Shown piece after piece: positions 25,932 to 33,373 of a stretch of DNA of 50,428 bases. Position numbers and translations under genes: made by a program. The notes below the pieces were generated by a model. It did no database searches and was not told the DNA's origin. It was given only the letters and a program-made list of their open reading frames with translations. Origin of the DNA: Hyphomicrobiales bacterium (GTDB lineage Bacteria > Pseudomonadota > Alphaproteobacteria > Rhizobiales > Aestuariivirgaceae); NCBI GenBank assembly GCA_016793355.1, contig JAEUMG010000391.1, positions 1 to 50,428 on the forward strand, given 5' to 3'. Position 1 is the first letter of the stretch, and every line of letters begins with the position of its first letter.

Positions 25932-26393
25932 TCAGGGCTTGCCGCACGCTTCCGTGAGATTGGCGAAGTCCTCACCGGCGCTCGGGAAGGTCTGACTCTC
26001 GCCTGCCACCGAGACGACGAACCGGTCCGTCTCCTGAAGCGCGGGAAAGACTGGGTCGCCCGCCGGGATGGCGCCTTCGGCACTCGTCGTAGCGTCAAGC
26101 TCGTTGGCCATGGTGCGCGCCTTTACCGTGAACGTCTTGCCGCCAGCGGACAATTCGATTGATGTGTCGAGGTCGGCGGCGAGATTCACGTTGGCATCGG
26201 CGACAAAGACCCGCACCTCGCCGGTTCCTTGCGTGCACCAGAAGCTGATGCCGACATCTTCGGACTCCGGTACGCCGAAAACGAGATAGGCTTCGGTCTC
26301 GCTGACGCCCCAACTCCATTCACGCTCTTGCGCAAGCGCCGCGGTGGCGGACATAATCACCGCCACGCCAAGGATCGGCACGCGCCCGATCAT
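25932..26393 (-). CDS. Exported protein of unknown function
   Basis: This 153-residue protein has a clear signal peptide (MIGRVPILGVAVIMSATAALA). The mature part begins QEREWSWGVSETEAYLVFGV and contains one likely disulfide pair (FWCTQ and EACGKP). Beta-strand character is high. Similar small secreted proteins are common in Hyphomicrobiales without assigned function. ATG 26393 is preferred because GGAGGGG lies just upstream. It converges on the amidase gene and diverges from the amidohydrolase. Confidence 0.75.
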   Translation of the reverse strand: MIGRVPILGVAVIMSATAALAQEREWSWGVSETEAYLVFGVPESEDVGISFWCTQGTGEVRVFVADANVNLAADLDTSIELSAGGKTFTVKARTMANELDATTSAEGAIPAGDPVFPALQETDRFVVSVAGESQTFPSAGEDFANLTEACGKP

Positions 26394-26466
26394 ATGCCCC
26401 TCCAACCAACGCCTCACCGGCGGCCATCAGATAGACGTAGCCTGAGACAAGGGAAAGCACAAAGGC

Positions 26467-28131
26467 ATGAGTGCCGACATCATCATCACTAACGGCCGGG
26501 TCATTACGATGGACGAGACACTGCCGCACGCGGAAGCGGTAGCGATCGCCGGAAATAAGATTCTGTTCACAGGCGACACGCTGTCGGCGCTCAGCCACAG
26601 GAAAGCCTCGACAAGGATCATCGATGCGCAGGGCGGCACCGTGCTGCCGGGCCTCATCGAAGCGCATATGCATCTCTTTCCCGGCGCTACCGAGATCGAT
26701 AACCTGCAACTGCAGGGAGTGCATGGATTTCAGGCTCTGGAACAGGCGATCCGCGCCTATGCGGCTTCGCGGCCGGGCGCGCGGCTGCTGATCGGCCAGC
26801 AGGCGGACTATACGATCCTGTCCGACATCGAGCGCGTGACGCGCCGGCATCTCGACCGCATCATTCCCGACCGGCCGTTCATCATGTTCTCGCCCGATCA
26901 TCACACGGCCTGGGCGAATACGATCGCCCTCGAGAAGGCAGGCATCCTCAAGGGCAGGAAGCTCGGACCCGGCAATGAGATCGTCATGGGCGACGACGGC
27001 CTGGCGGCCGGCGAGTTGCGCGAGGGTGAGGCGATCAACCCGGTGCAATCGCTTTCTGGTTCAGGCAATCGCGAGAGACTGGGACTGTCGACCGGGGGCG
27101 AGCCGGAACCTCCGCCGACGCCGGAAGAGTTCGAGTATGACCTGACGGTGATCAAGCGCGGGCTCGCGCATTTGGCGAAGCACGGCCTCACCAGCTTTCA
27201 CAACATGGACGGCAATCTCTATCAACTGCAGTTGCTCGAAGCCCTTGAAGCGCGCGGCGAACTCACGGCGCGGGGGCGCATCCCCTTCCACTTCAAGAAT
27301 TTCATGGAGGTTTCCGCGCTCGAGAAGGCGAGCGAGATGTCGGCGCGCTATCACAGCGACCGGTTGGCTTCGGGATTCGTGAAGCTCTTCGTCGACGGCG
27401 TGCTCGATAGCTGGACGGCGGTAATGGTCGAGGACTATGCCGACCGCAAGGGCTGGGTCGGCGAGCCGCTGTTCACGAGGAAGCAGTTCGCGAAAGTAGC
27501 AACCGAGATCGACAAGCGCGGACTGCAGATCGCCGTGCATGCGATCGGCGACGGGGCGGTGCGCATTGTGCTGGACGGCTATGAAGCGGCGCGCAAGGCC
27601 AACGGCCCGCGCGATTCACGCCATCGCATCGAGCATATCGAAGTCGTCCACCCGGATGACATCCCGCGCTTCCGCGAACTTGGCGTCATCGCCTCGATGC
27701 AGCCGCCGCACCCGCCGGGGTCGCAGGGCCTGCCGCTCGAGCCCACCGTCTCGCGCATCGGCCGCGACCGCTGGGCGTACTCCTATGCATGGAATACTCT
27801 GCGCGATGCGGGCGCGCATCTCGTCTTCGCGACCGACTGGCCGGTTTCCGATATCAACCCGATCCGCTCGATCCAATCGGCGGTGACGCGAAAGAAATGG
27901 GCCGACGATCTTCCCGACCAGCGGCAAACGCTGGAGCAGGCGATCTCGGGCTATACGCGCGACGGCGCCTTTACCGAATTCAAGGAGGATCGCAAGGGCA
28001 GGCTCAAGCACGGCATGCTCGCCGATGTCACCGTGCTGTCCGGCGATATGGAGACGACCGATCCCGAGGCGCTGCACGAGATTGTGCCCATCGTTACCAT
28101 CACCGACGGCAAGATCGTCTACATGGCTTGA
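26467..28131 (+). CDS. Amidohydrolase family protein (YtcJ-like)
   Basis: This 554-residue metal-dependent hydrolase of the Amidohydro_3 group has metal ligands visible as LIEAHMHLFPG (HxH), AVHAIGDGAV (His), HRIEHIEVV (His) and VFATDWPVSD (Asp). Residues MSADIIITNGRVITMDETLP form the first strand of the beta-sandwich shared by YtcJ and exoenzyme-regulatory AepA-like proteins. Members hydrolyse N-acyl or amide bonds in small molecules; the substrate is unknown. It is followed 31 bases later by rnpB. Confidence 0.93.
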   Translation: MSADIIITNGRVITMDETLPHAEAVAIAGNKILFTGDTLSALSHRKASTRIIDAQGGTVLPGLIEAHMHLFPGATEIDNLQLQGVHGFQALEQAIRAYAASRPGARLLIGQQADYTILSDIERVTRRHLDRIIPDRPFIMFSPDHHTAWANTIALEKAGILKGRKLGPGNEIVMGDDGLAAGELREGEAINPVQSLSGSGNRERLGLSTGGEPEPPPTPEEFEYDLTVIKRGLAHLAKHGLTSFHNMDGNLYQLQLLEALEARGELTARGRIPFHFKNFMEVSALEKASEMSARYHSDRLASGFVKLFVDGVLDSWTAVMVEDYADRKGWVGEPLFTRKQFAKVATEIDKRGLQIAVHAIGDGAVRIVLDGYEAARKANGPRDSRHRIEHIEVVHPDDIPRFRELGVIASMQPPHPPGSQGLPLEPTVSRIGRDRWAYSYAWNTLRDAGAHLVFATDWPVSDINPIRSIQSAVTRKKWADDLPDQRQTLEQAISGYTRDGAFTEFKEDRKGRLKHGMLADVTVLSGDMETTDPEALHEIVPIVTITDGKIVYMA

Positions 28132-28162
28132 CGGGGGGCGGAGCGGCGCTTACGTCACGGGT

Positions 28163-28547
28163 GTCAGCCGGCCGGATGGCCGCCGGAGGGTGTTACAACT
28201 CTCGGGAGGAAAGTCCGGGCTCCATGGAAAGACGGTGCCGGGTAACGCCCGGCGGGGGCAACCCCAGGGACAGTGCAACAGAGAGCAGACCGCCATCTCA
28301 AGAGGTGGCAAGGGTGAAACGGTGCGGTAAGAGCGCACCGCGCGCACGGCAACGGACGCGGCGTTGGTAAACCCCACCGGGAGCAAGACCGAATAGGGAT
28401 GGCACGGGCCCTCAAGGCCCAGGCGGTTTCCGCGCCGCCATCCGGGTTGGTCGCGCGAAGCGCATGGCAACATGCGTTCCAGATGAATGGCCATCCATCG
28501 CGGGAGCGATCCCGCGGGGACAGAACCCGGCTTACAGGCCGGCTGAC
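28163..28547 (+). ncRNA. rnpB: RNase P RNA (bacterial type A)
   Basis: This is the catalytic RNA that removes 5' leaders from pre-tRNA. The perfect 11-base P1 helix pairs GTCAGCCGGCC (28163-28173) with GGCCGGCTGAC (28537-28547). The universally conserved CR-I core is GGAGGAAAGTCCGGGCTCC. CR-IV appears as AGATGAATGGCCATCC, and CR-V as GACAGAACCCGGCTTACAGG. Length (385) suits alphaproteobacteria. Ends are assigned from P1 and may differ by a few bases from the mature RNA. Upstream is the amidohydrolase gene; a new promoter begins 37 bases downstream. Confidence 0.96.
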
Positions 28548-28583
28548 GCTTATCCCGTTGAATCTGCGACAGGAATTTTATGC

Positions 28584-28612
28584 TTGACTCATGACATGTT
28601 TGTTCCTATTTT
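28584..28612 (+). promoter_or_regulatory. Sigma70-type promoter downstream of rnpB
   Basis: TTGACT (28584-28589) and TATTTT (28607-28612) are separated by exactly 17 bases, close to consensus. The -10 region coincides with a LexA-box-like sequence at 28602-28616. It points toward the short ORF at 28637. Confidence 0.6.
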
Positions 28613-28616
28613 GTGC
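28602..28616. promoter_or_regulatory. LexA (SOS) box-like direct repeat
   Basis: GTTC-CTATTTT-GTGC matches the alphaproteobacterial LexA box GTTC-N7-GTTC (GAAC-N7-GAAC on the other strand) with one mismatch. It covers the -10 hexamer, where a repressor would block RNA polymerase. Confidence 0.5.
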
Positions 28617-28636
28617 ACATGGAACGGAGAGGGTAC

Positions 28637-28735
28637 ATGGCAGGCGGGATGCGGGAATTGATCGGACTGGCGATAATGCTGGTCCTGGCGCTCGCGATGC
28701 TGGGCTCGGCGGCGATGGCGGGACTTGCGGCCCAT
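28637..28735 (+). other. Start of a small membrane-protein ORF behind the LexA-like promoter, 3' end unclear
   Basis: ATG 28637 has GGAGAGGG just upstream. It opens MAGGMRELIGLAIMLVLALA, and the hydrophobic stretch continues as MLGSAAMAGLAA, one transmembrane span. After about 33 codons the frame enters a dispersed palindromic repeat (28733-28773). It then stays open far into DNA antisense to the oxidoreductase gene. Only the first 33 codons look like selected protein. A natural reading is a small membrane protein gene whose tail was replaced when the repeat arrived, or a chance ORF. No homologue is recognised. Confidence 0.3.
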
Positions 28736-28773
28736 CCTTCGAGGCCCGTTGCGCGGGCACCTCAGGATGAGGG
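28733..28773. repeat. Palindromic intergenic repeat, second copy
   Basis: CATCCTTCGAGGC, then CCGTTGCGCGGG, then CACCTCAGGATGAGG. It matches the core of the element at 10393-10492 and has complementary CCT...GAGG ends. Confidence 0.7.
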
Positions 28774-28806
28774 TCTAGGTATTGCTGAGCTTTCGCCGAA
28801 CTCTCC

Positions 28807-28829
28807 ATCGGCGGGCTCGGCCCGCCGAT
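28807..28829. terminator. Strong GC hairpin between convergent transcripts
   Basis: ATCGGCGGG-CTCGG-CCCGCCGAT is a perfect 9-base-pair stem with a 5-base loop. It lies 45 bases past the oxidoreductase stop codon and could end that minus-strand transcript. No T-run follows on either strand, so intrinsic termination is uncertain. Confidence 0.35.
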
Positions 28830-28873
28830 CCAGCCTGGATGGCCGCCTCAAGGGCGACCATGGAGAAAATACC

Positions 28874-30826
28874 CTAGAGTTCCGCCCCCACGCGCAGGCC
28901 TTCCAGCACGGCTTCCTCGGCGGTTCGGGGCGAGGCGGCGTCGCCGATGACGCGGACTTCGCCCGGCCAGTCACCGAGTTCGGCTTCAAGAGCGCAGACA
29001 CTGTCATGGCCCTGGGCAAGGACGAGGGTGTCGACGTCCTCGAAAACGATCGGCTCGCCGCTCGCCGTGTGCTGCATGTAGACAGTGTTGGTATCGGCGC
29101 CGAAGAGCCTAGCATAGGGGACGACCTCGACGCCCAGCTTGTGGAGCGTGCCGGCCCACTGGTCGCGCACATACCAGGGCACCATCTCGCCGGCATGGAG
29201 TGCGTTCACGCAGAGGCGCACGCGGCAGCCATCGCGGGCGAGCTTTTCGGCGAGACCCATGCCGATCCAGTCGGCGCGCCAATCGGCGATGAGCACGGAA
29301 GCGCCGATATTCGCCTCGCCCTTGAAGACAGACCAGGCGTCCACGCTATGGATCTCCTCGCTGCCTTCGAATTGCGGGCGATGCGGAAGGGCGCCGGTAG
29401 CGATGGCCACGGCGTCGGGCTGGAGCTGATCGATAAGGGCAAGATCGACCCGGGTGTTGCGCTCGACCGTAACGCCAGCCTGTTCGACCTCGCGGGCGAG
29501 ATTGGTGACGATGCCGCCGAACTCGGCGCGGCCCGGCACGAGCTGGGCAATGAGCGCCTGGCCGCCCAATCTTGGCGAGGCTTCGCACAGCGTCACCCTG
29601 TGGCCGCGCCTGGCCAGGATGGAGGCCGCCTTCATGCCGGCCGGGCCGCCGCCGGCGACGATAATCCGCTTGGGATGCGCGGCGGGACGGAGCGTGCCGT
29701 AATCGAGTTCGCGGCCGGTCTCGGGATGCTGGATGCAGGAGATCGGATAGCCCTTGTGGAAATGGCCGATGCAGGCCTGGTTGCAGGCGATGCAGGCGCG
29801 GATGTCGTCGGTGCGGCCCTTCCCCGCCTTGGCCGGCATTTCTGGGTCGCAGATCATGGCGCGGGTCATGCCGCAGGCATCGGCCTCGCCACGGGCGATA
29901 ATCGCTTCGGCCTCCTGCGGCTGGTTGATGCGGCCAGTGACGATGACGGGGATCGTGACCGCCGCCTTTACGGTCGCGGCGAAGGGTGCCAGATAGGCAT
30001 GCGGCACCGCCATTGGCGGCACGATGTGGACGGCGCCGGAGAGCGTCGCGGACGTACCGGCGACGACGTGCAGATAATCAAGGCCTTCGAGCGTGCGGCA
30101 GATTTCGAGACTTTCGCCGGCATCGACGCCTTCGCCCATCTCCTCGTAGCCCGAGAAGCGCAGGCCGATCGCCAAGCCGCCGCAGGATTCACGAATCGCA
30201 TCAATGATTTGAGTGAGGAATCTCATACGGTTGTTGAGCGAACCGCCATAATCGTCGCTGCGGCGGTTGACCTGCGGGTTGAGGAACTGCGCCGGCAGGT
30301 AGCCATGGCTTGCAACGATCTCGCAGCCATCGAGTCCGGCCTGTTCCAGGCGCCGAGCGGCGGCCGCGTAACCGGAAATCAGTTCACGGATCATTCTCTG
30401 AGTCAATTCACGGGGTTGGATGTGAAAGCGCTCAGTGGCGATGGCGGATGGCGACCAGGCGACGGGAATGGTTCCGTCGCGGCCCTCCATGATCTCGCGG
30501 CCGGGATGGAAAAGCTGTGCGAAAACGGCCGCACCCTCCTTGTGCAGCGTTTCGGCGAGGCGGCGATAGCCGGGGATCGCCGCGTCGGTGTCGCACATGA
30601 GCACATGCGACGAGTAGCGGGCGGAGTCATGGATGCCGGCGACCTGCACGACGATCAGTCCGCATTGACCTTTGGCGCGCGCCTGATGATAGGCGATGAG
30701 GCGGTCGCCGATGAGGCCGCCCTCGGTCAGGACAGTGTCGTGTCCGGTCGAGACGATGCGGTTCTTCAGCGTGACGGCGCCGATCCTGAGCGGCGAAAAG
30801 AGATGCGGGAAGGCGGCGGGCATCAA
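28874..30826 (-). CDS. NADH:flavin oxidoreductase with C-terminal FAD/NAD domain (FadH/DgcA-like)
   Basis: This 650-residue protein starts with an old-yellow-enzyme barrel (about 1-340; FSPLRIGAVTLKNRI and HGYLPAQFLNPQVNRRSDDYGG near His174). A 4Fe-4S motif uses Cys345, Cys348, Cys352 and Cys364. A two-dinucleotide-fold domain follows, beginning IIVAGGGPAGMKAA. This is the architecture of 2,4-dienoyl-CoA reductase, trimethylamine dehydrogenase and dimethylglycine or N-methylproline demethylases. Which substrate it uses cannot be told. It would oxidise or reduce via FMN, Fe-S and FAD in the cytosol. The MNT gene diverges 35 bases away. A 750-codon open frame on the plus strand here is an antisense shadow. 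Confidence 0.93.
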   Translation of the reverse strand: MMPAAFPHLFSPLRIGAVTLKNRIVSTGHDTVLTEGGLIGDRLIAYHQARAKGQCGLIVVQVAGIHDSARYSSHVLMCDTDAAIPGYRRLAETLHKEGAAVFAQLFHPGREIMEGRDGTIPVAWSPSAIATERFHIQPRELTQRMIRELISGYAAAARRLEQAGLDGCEIVASHGYLPAQFLNPQVNRRSDDYGGSLNNRMRFLTQIIDAIRESCGGLAIGLRFSGYEEMGEGVDAGESLEICRTLEGLDYLHVVAGTSATLSGAVHIVPPMAVPHAYLAPFAATVKAAVTIPVIVTGRINQPQEAEAIIARGEADACGMTRAMICDPEMPAKAGKGRTDDIRACIACNQACIGHFHKGYPISCIQHPETGRELDYGTLRPAAHPKRIIVAGGGPAGMKAASILARRGHRVTLCEASPRLGGQALIAQLVPGRAEFGGIVTNLAREVEQAGVTVERNTRVDLALIDQLQPDAVAIATGALPHRPQFEGSEEIHSVDAWSVFKGEANIGASVLIADWRADWIGMGLAEKLARDGCRVRLCVNALHAGEMVPWYVRDQWAGTLHKLGVEVVPYARLFGADTNTVYMQHTASGEPIVFEDVDTLVLAQGHDSVCALEAELGDWPGEVRVIGDAASPRTAEEAVLEGLRVGAEL

Positions 30827-30861
30827 TTGGGTCTTGAACGAGGTTGTGCTATGGGTTGGGC

Positions 30862-31158
30862 ATGAAAATAGAGATGGCCCTCAAGACCCTTCGCGGCCAT
30901 GAAGTCGAGTTGCGAGCGCGCGGCGTGCGTCATGCTGCGCTGTTTGGATCCGTGGCTCGGATGGAAGACCGTCCCGAGAGCGATGTGGATGTCGTCATAG
31001 ATTTCGACCCTGAAGCCAAGCTGACCGTTTTCGATTATGTGGGCCTCAAAGACTATATCGGGAGCATATTCGACGCAAAAGTAGATGTCGTTGACCGCGA
31101 GGCCGTTAAGCCGGATGTCCGCCGGGCGGTTGAGCGCGACGCGGTCTATGCCTTTTGA
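30862..31158 (+). CDS. MNT-type nucleotidyltransferase antitoxin
   Basis: This 98-residue protein is a minimal nucleotidyltransferase (MntA family). It has the catalytic HAALFGSVARMEDRPESDVD with Gly29-Ser30 and Asp41/Asp43. In type VII toxin-antitoxin pairs, MntA adds AMP to a tyrosine of the HEPN RNase and silences it. The gene overlaps the HEPN gene by 11 bases (ATG 31148 inside its end), the usual order for the pair. Start at ATG 30862 gives the conserved family N-terminus. Confidence 0.92.
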   Translation: MKIEMALKTLRGHEVELRARGVRHAALFGSVARMEDRPESDVDVVIDFDPEAKLTVFDYVGLKDYIGSIFDAKVDVVDREAVKPDVRRAVERDAVYAF

Positions 31159-31501
31159 CGCGGAGGTTTCGGCGCTACGGGATAGCTCGCGCCATATCGA
31201 GTTGGCGCAAAGATTTGTCGCCGGAGTCGATTACTCCGAATTTCAAAGCGATTTGATGCGACTCTATGCCGTGGTTCGCCGCCTCGAGGTGATCTCCGAA
31301 GCGTCGCGGCGCTTGTCATCTGAGCTGAAAAGCCGTCATCCAGGAATACCTTGGCGCAACATTGCCGGCGCGGGGAATGTCTATCGGCATAGCTACGAAG
31401 ACGTTGCCGCAAAAATGGTTTGGGAGACCCTCCAATCGGCATTGCCCGAGCTGCAGGCAGCCGTTGCGCTCGAGCTCCACAGGGGCACTTCCGCCCGCTG
31501 A
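31148..31501 (+). CDS. HEPN-domain (DUF86/HepT-like) toxin
   Basis: This 117-residue all-helical protein is the likely RNase toxin partner of the upstream MNT. The conserved C-terminal block is GIPWRNIAGAGNVYRHSYED. The usual RX4-6HXY catalytic motif is altered: the position normally Arg before Asn is Gly76, and the nearest Arg is R80 directly before His81. Tyr83, the equivalent of the AMPylated tyrosine, is kept. DUF86 members with GxGNxxRHxY are a known subgroup, so the protein may still cut RNA or may have drifted. ATG 31148 is chosen because it gives a full-length domain and coupling to MNT. Confidence 0.88.
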   Translation: MPFDAEVSALRDSSRHIELAQRFVAGVDYSEFQSDLMRLYAVVRRLEVISEASRRLSSELKSRHPGIPWRNIAGAGNVYRHSYEDVAAKMVWETLQSALPELQAAVALELHRGTSAR

Positions 31502-31565
31502 AGTACTCCCTCGCCCGATCGCCCTATTCCGCAAGAGGATGGGGAGGCAGATAAGGAGCCGTTGG

Positions 31566-32921
31566 TCAAACGATTTCGTCCAGGAAGGCTGAGAAGACGG
31601 CGACGTAGTGATCGATGTCGCCGGGCGTGTGAGCGAAGCCGGCCTGGGGACCCGCCGTGGCGATGGCATCCCATACGCCGCGATTGGCCATGAAGACGCG
31701 GCGCGTATCAATCAACTCGACATCGATGGTGGAGGCGGCTTCGGCTGCATTGCGCGGATGAACAGGGGTCATCGAAATGCCGGAGCGGCCGCCGAGGCGC
31801 TGCGCCTTCCATGGCAGGTCATGCGCGGCGATGGCCCGATCAATGCCGTCGGCAAGGCGGGATCCCAGGCGCGCGCAGCGGAGATAGCCGGTTTCGGTTA
31901 GCACCTTCTCGAGTGCTGCACGCACGCCGGCAAGCGACAAGGCGCTCGCATAGGTGGTCCCGCCGGTGGCAATCCCGGGTGCCGTCGATCCGGGACCGAG
32001 ATCGAGACTATCGGCCGCGATCCTGGCGAGTTTGGCGGTCAGGCCGTAGGCGCCGAGCGGGACGCCGGAGCCAAAGCCCTTGCCGGTGGTCAGAATATCG
32101 GGTTCGAGGCCGTAAAGGCGGGTGAGACCGCCATAGGCCATCTGCATGGTGTGCGCCTCGTCGATGACGAGGAGAGAGCCATGCTTGCGCGTGAGCTTGC
32201 GCAAGGCATCGTGGAAACCCGGATCGGGCAAGACCAGATTGACGTTTGTGAGGGCCGGCTCGGCGATGACGCAGGCGACATCGCCGCGCTTCAACTCGGC
32301 GGCGAGCGCATCCGCGTCATTGAACGGAACGATGGTCACGTCACGGCCCGATGCGGGCGACGTGCCAAGCAATGACGGCCTGGCGCTGCGGCCCGACCGC
32401 TTGACCAAAACCTCATCGAAATGGCCGTGATACTTGCCGTCAAACATGACGATGCGACGCCTGCCGGTGGCGAGGCGGGCGATGCGGAAAGCCTCCATAT
32501 TGGCACCGGAGGCCGACAGGGTGAACTGCCAGTAAGGCATGCCGGTGCGCGCCCTGAGAAGTTCCGACACGACGATCGAATCCTCGGCCGGCAGGAGGAA
32601 CTGGGCCCCGCGTGCGGCCTGCCGCGCAACAGCGCGGGTGATGGCCGGATGGCCGAAGCCGGTGGTGGCGCTCAAATCGGAGAGGTTCATGTCGAGATAG
32701 CGGTTGCCATCGACATCGGTGAACCAGGCCTTGTCGCCCTTGGATGCAAAAACCGGCGCATGGCGATGCAGGCCCAGCATCCAACTCATCGGCACGCCAT
32801 TGGGCATGACGCCTTTGGCCTTCTGCCAAAGCTTCAGGGATTTCGGGATACGGGCATGGAAGGCCTTGTCCTCGCGCCTGCGCAGGCGCGCGAGGCGGGC
32901 ACGGTCAAGCTCAAAGAGCAT
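31566..32921 (-). CDS. Class III aminotransferase, glutamate-1-semialdehyde aminomutase-like
   Basis: This 451-residue PLP enzyme has Lys281 in ILTTGKGFGSG as the cofactor lysine and Asp254 in LVIDEAHTMQ. The N-terminal NGVPMSWMLGLHRHAPVF and DGNRYLDMNLSD resemble HemL-related aminotransferases. The chloroplast/bacterial HemL role is unlikely because the sequence departs in the active-site loops and alphaproteobacteria make aminolevulinate by HemA condensation. It probably transaminates an unknown amine or amino acid. Start ATG 32921 lies within the end of the cupin gene (11-base overlap). The longer open frame to 33221 is a shadow of the cupin. Confidence 0.88.
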   Translation of the reverse strand: MLFELDRARLARLRRREDKAFHARIPKSLKLWQKAKGVMPNGVPMSWMLGLHRHAPVFASKGDKAWFTDVDGNRYLDMNLSDLSATTGFGHPAITRAVARQAARGAQFLLPAEDSIVVSELLRARTGMPYWQFTLSASGANMEAFRIARLATGRRRIVMFDGKYHGHFDEVLVKRSGRSARPSLLGTSPASGRDVTIVPFNDADALAAELKRGDVACVIAEPALTNVNLVLPDPGFHDALRKLTRKHGSLLVIDEAHTMQMAYGGLTRLYGLEPDILTTGKGFGSGVPLGAYGLTAKLARIAADSLDLGPGSTAPGIATGGTTYASALSLAGVRAALEKVLTETGYLRCARLGSRLADGIDRAIAAHDLPWKAQRLGGRSGISMTPVHPRNAAEAASTIDVELIDTRRVFMANRGVWDAIATAGPQAGFAHTPGDIDHYVAVFSAFLDEIV

Positions 32922-33270
32922 GGCGCTTGCGCCAATCGACCGGATAGAGCGCATAGAAGACCTTGGCGCCGTCGCCCTCGTAGCGCAGGGGCGTATGCTC
33001 CGGCAGCCAGATGACATCGCCGGGGGAGGCTTCGAGGGTTTCGGAGAAATCCTTGCCAAGCCGCAGGCGGAAAGTGCCTTCGAGCACGACAATGACCTCG
33101 TCGTAAAGCACCGTCCATTCGATCGAGCAGCCGTCGAAGACGGCCACACCGGCGCCCATGGTGGCGCTCTCCTCCGGTCCGACGAGGCGGGCGATCGAGG
33201 CCTTGCCGGGAGGTCCGCCAAAGGCTTCGAATGCGATGCCGGACGCCTTGAAATGCCGCACTTTTTTCAT
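32911..33270 (-). CDS. Cupin-domain protein (EutQ-like)
   Basis: This 119-residue small beta-barrel protein has the cupin motif region TVLYDEVIVVLEGTFRLRLG, then PGDVIWLPEHTPLRYEG. Only part of the canonical HxH metal set is seen, as in EutQ-type cupins where Glu and Asp replace His. It comes first in the two-gene unit with the aminotransferase and is overlapped by it, so it probably supports that enzyme's pathway. It starts 103 bases from the divergent rsmH. Confidence 0.85.
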   Translation of the reverse strand: MKKVRHFKASGIAFEAFGGPPGKASIARLVGPEESATMGAGVAVFDGCSIEWTVLYDEVIVVLEGTFRLRLGKDFSETLEASPGDVIWLPEHTPLRYEGDGAKVFYALYPVDWRKRHAL

Positions 33271-33271
33271 C

Positions 33272-33288
33272 GGTTAATCCTCGCTCAA
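33272..33288 (-). promoter_or_regulatory. CtrA-box-like site 1 in the cupin/rsmH intergenic region
   Basis: On the minus strand it reads TTGA-N7-TTAACC, one mismatch from the CtrA consensus TTAA-N7-TTAACC. It lies just upstream of the cupin start and 86-102 bases before rsmH. Confidence 0.4.
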
Positions 33289-33341
33289 TGGTGCTCCGAG
33301 GAAACTATTTATTAATGCAGTCGGGGGCAATGTCGGTATTC

Positions 33342-33358
33342 GGTTAACCGCTCATTCA
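33342..33358 (-). promoter_or_regulatory. CtrA-box-like site 2, just upstream of rsmH
   Basis: GGTTAA-N7-TTCA, that is TGAA-N7-TTAACC on the minus strand, 3 of 4 in one half and full in the other. It is embedded in the palindrome CGGTTAACCG (33341-33350). With site 1 it suggests cell-cycle control of the dcw promoter. Confidence 0.4.
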
Positions 33359-33373
33359 CCCTATGTCCCGGTC

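Noticed and set aside
28613..30865. 750-codon open frame on the plus strand
   Set aside because: It is antisense to the well-supported oxidoreductase gene. High-GC codon use keeps the opposite frame free of stops. Only its first 33 codons, before 28733, are considered separately.
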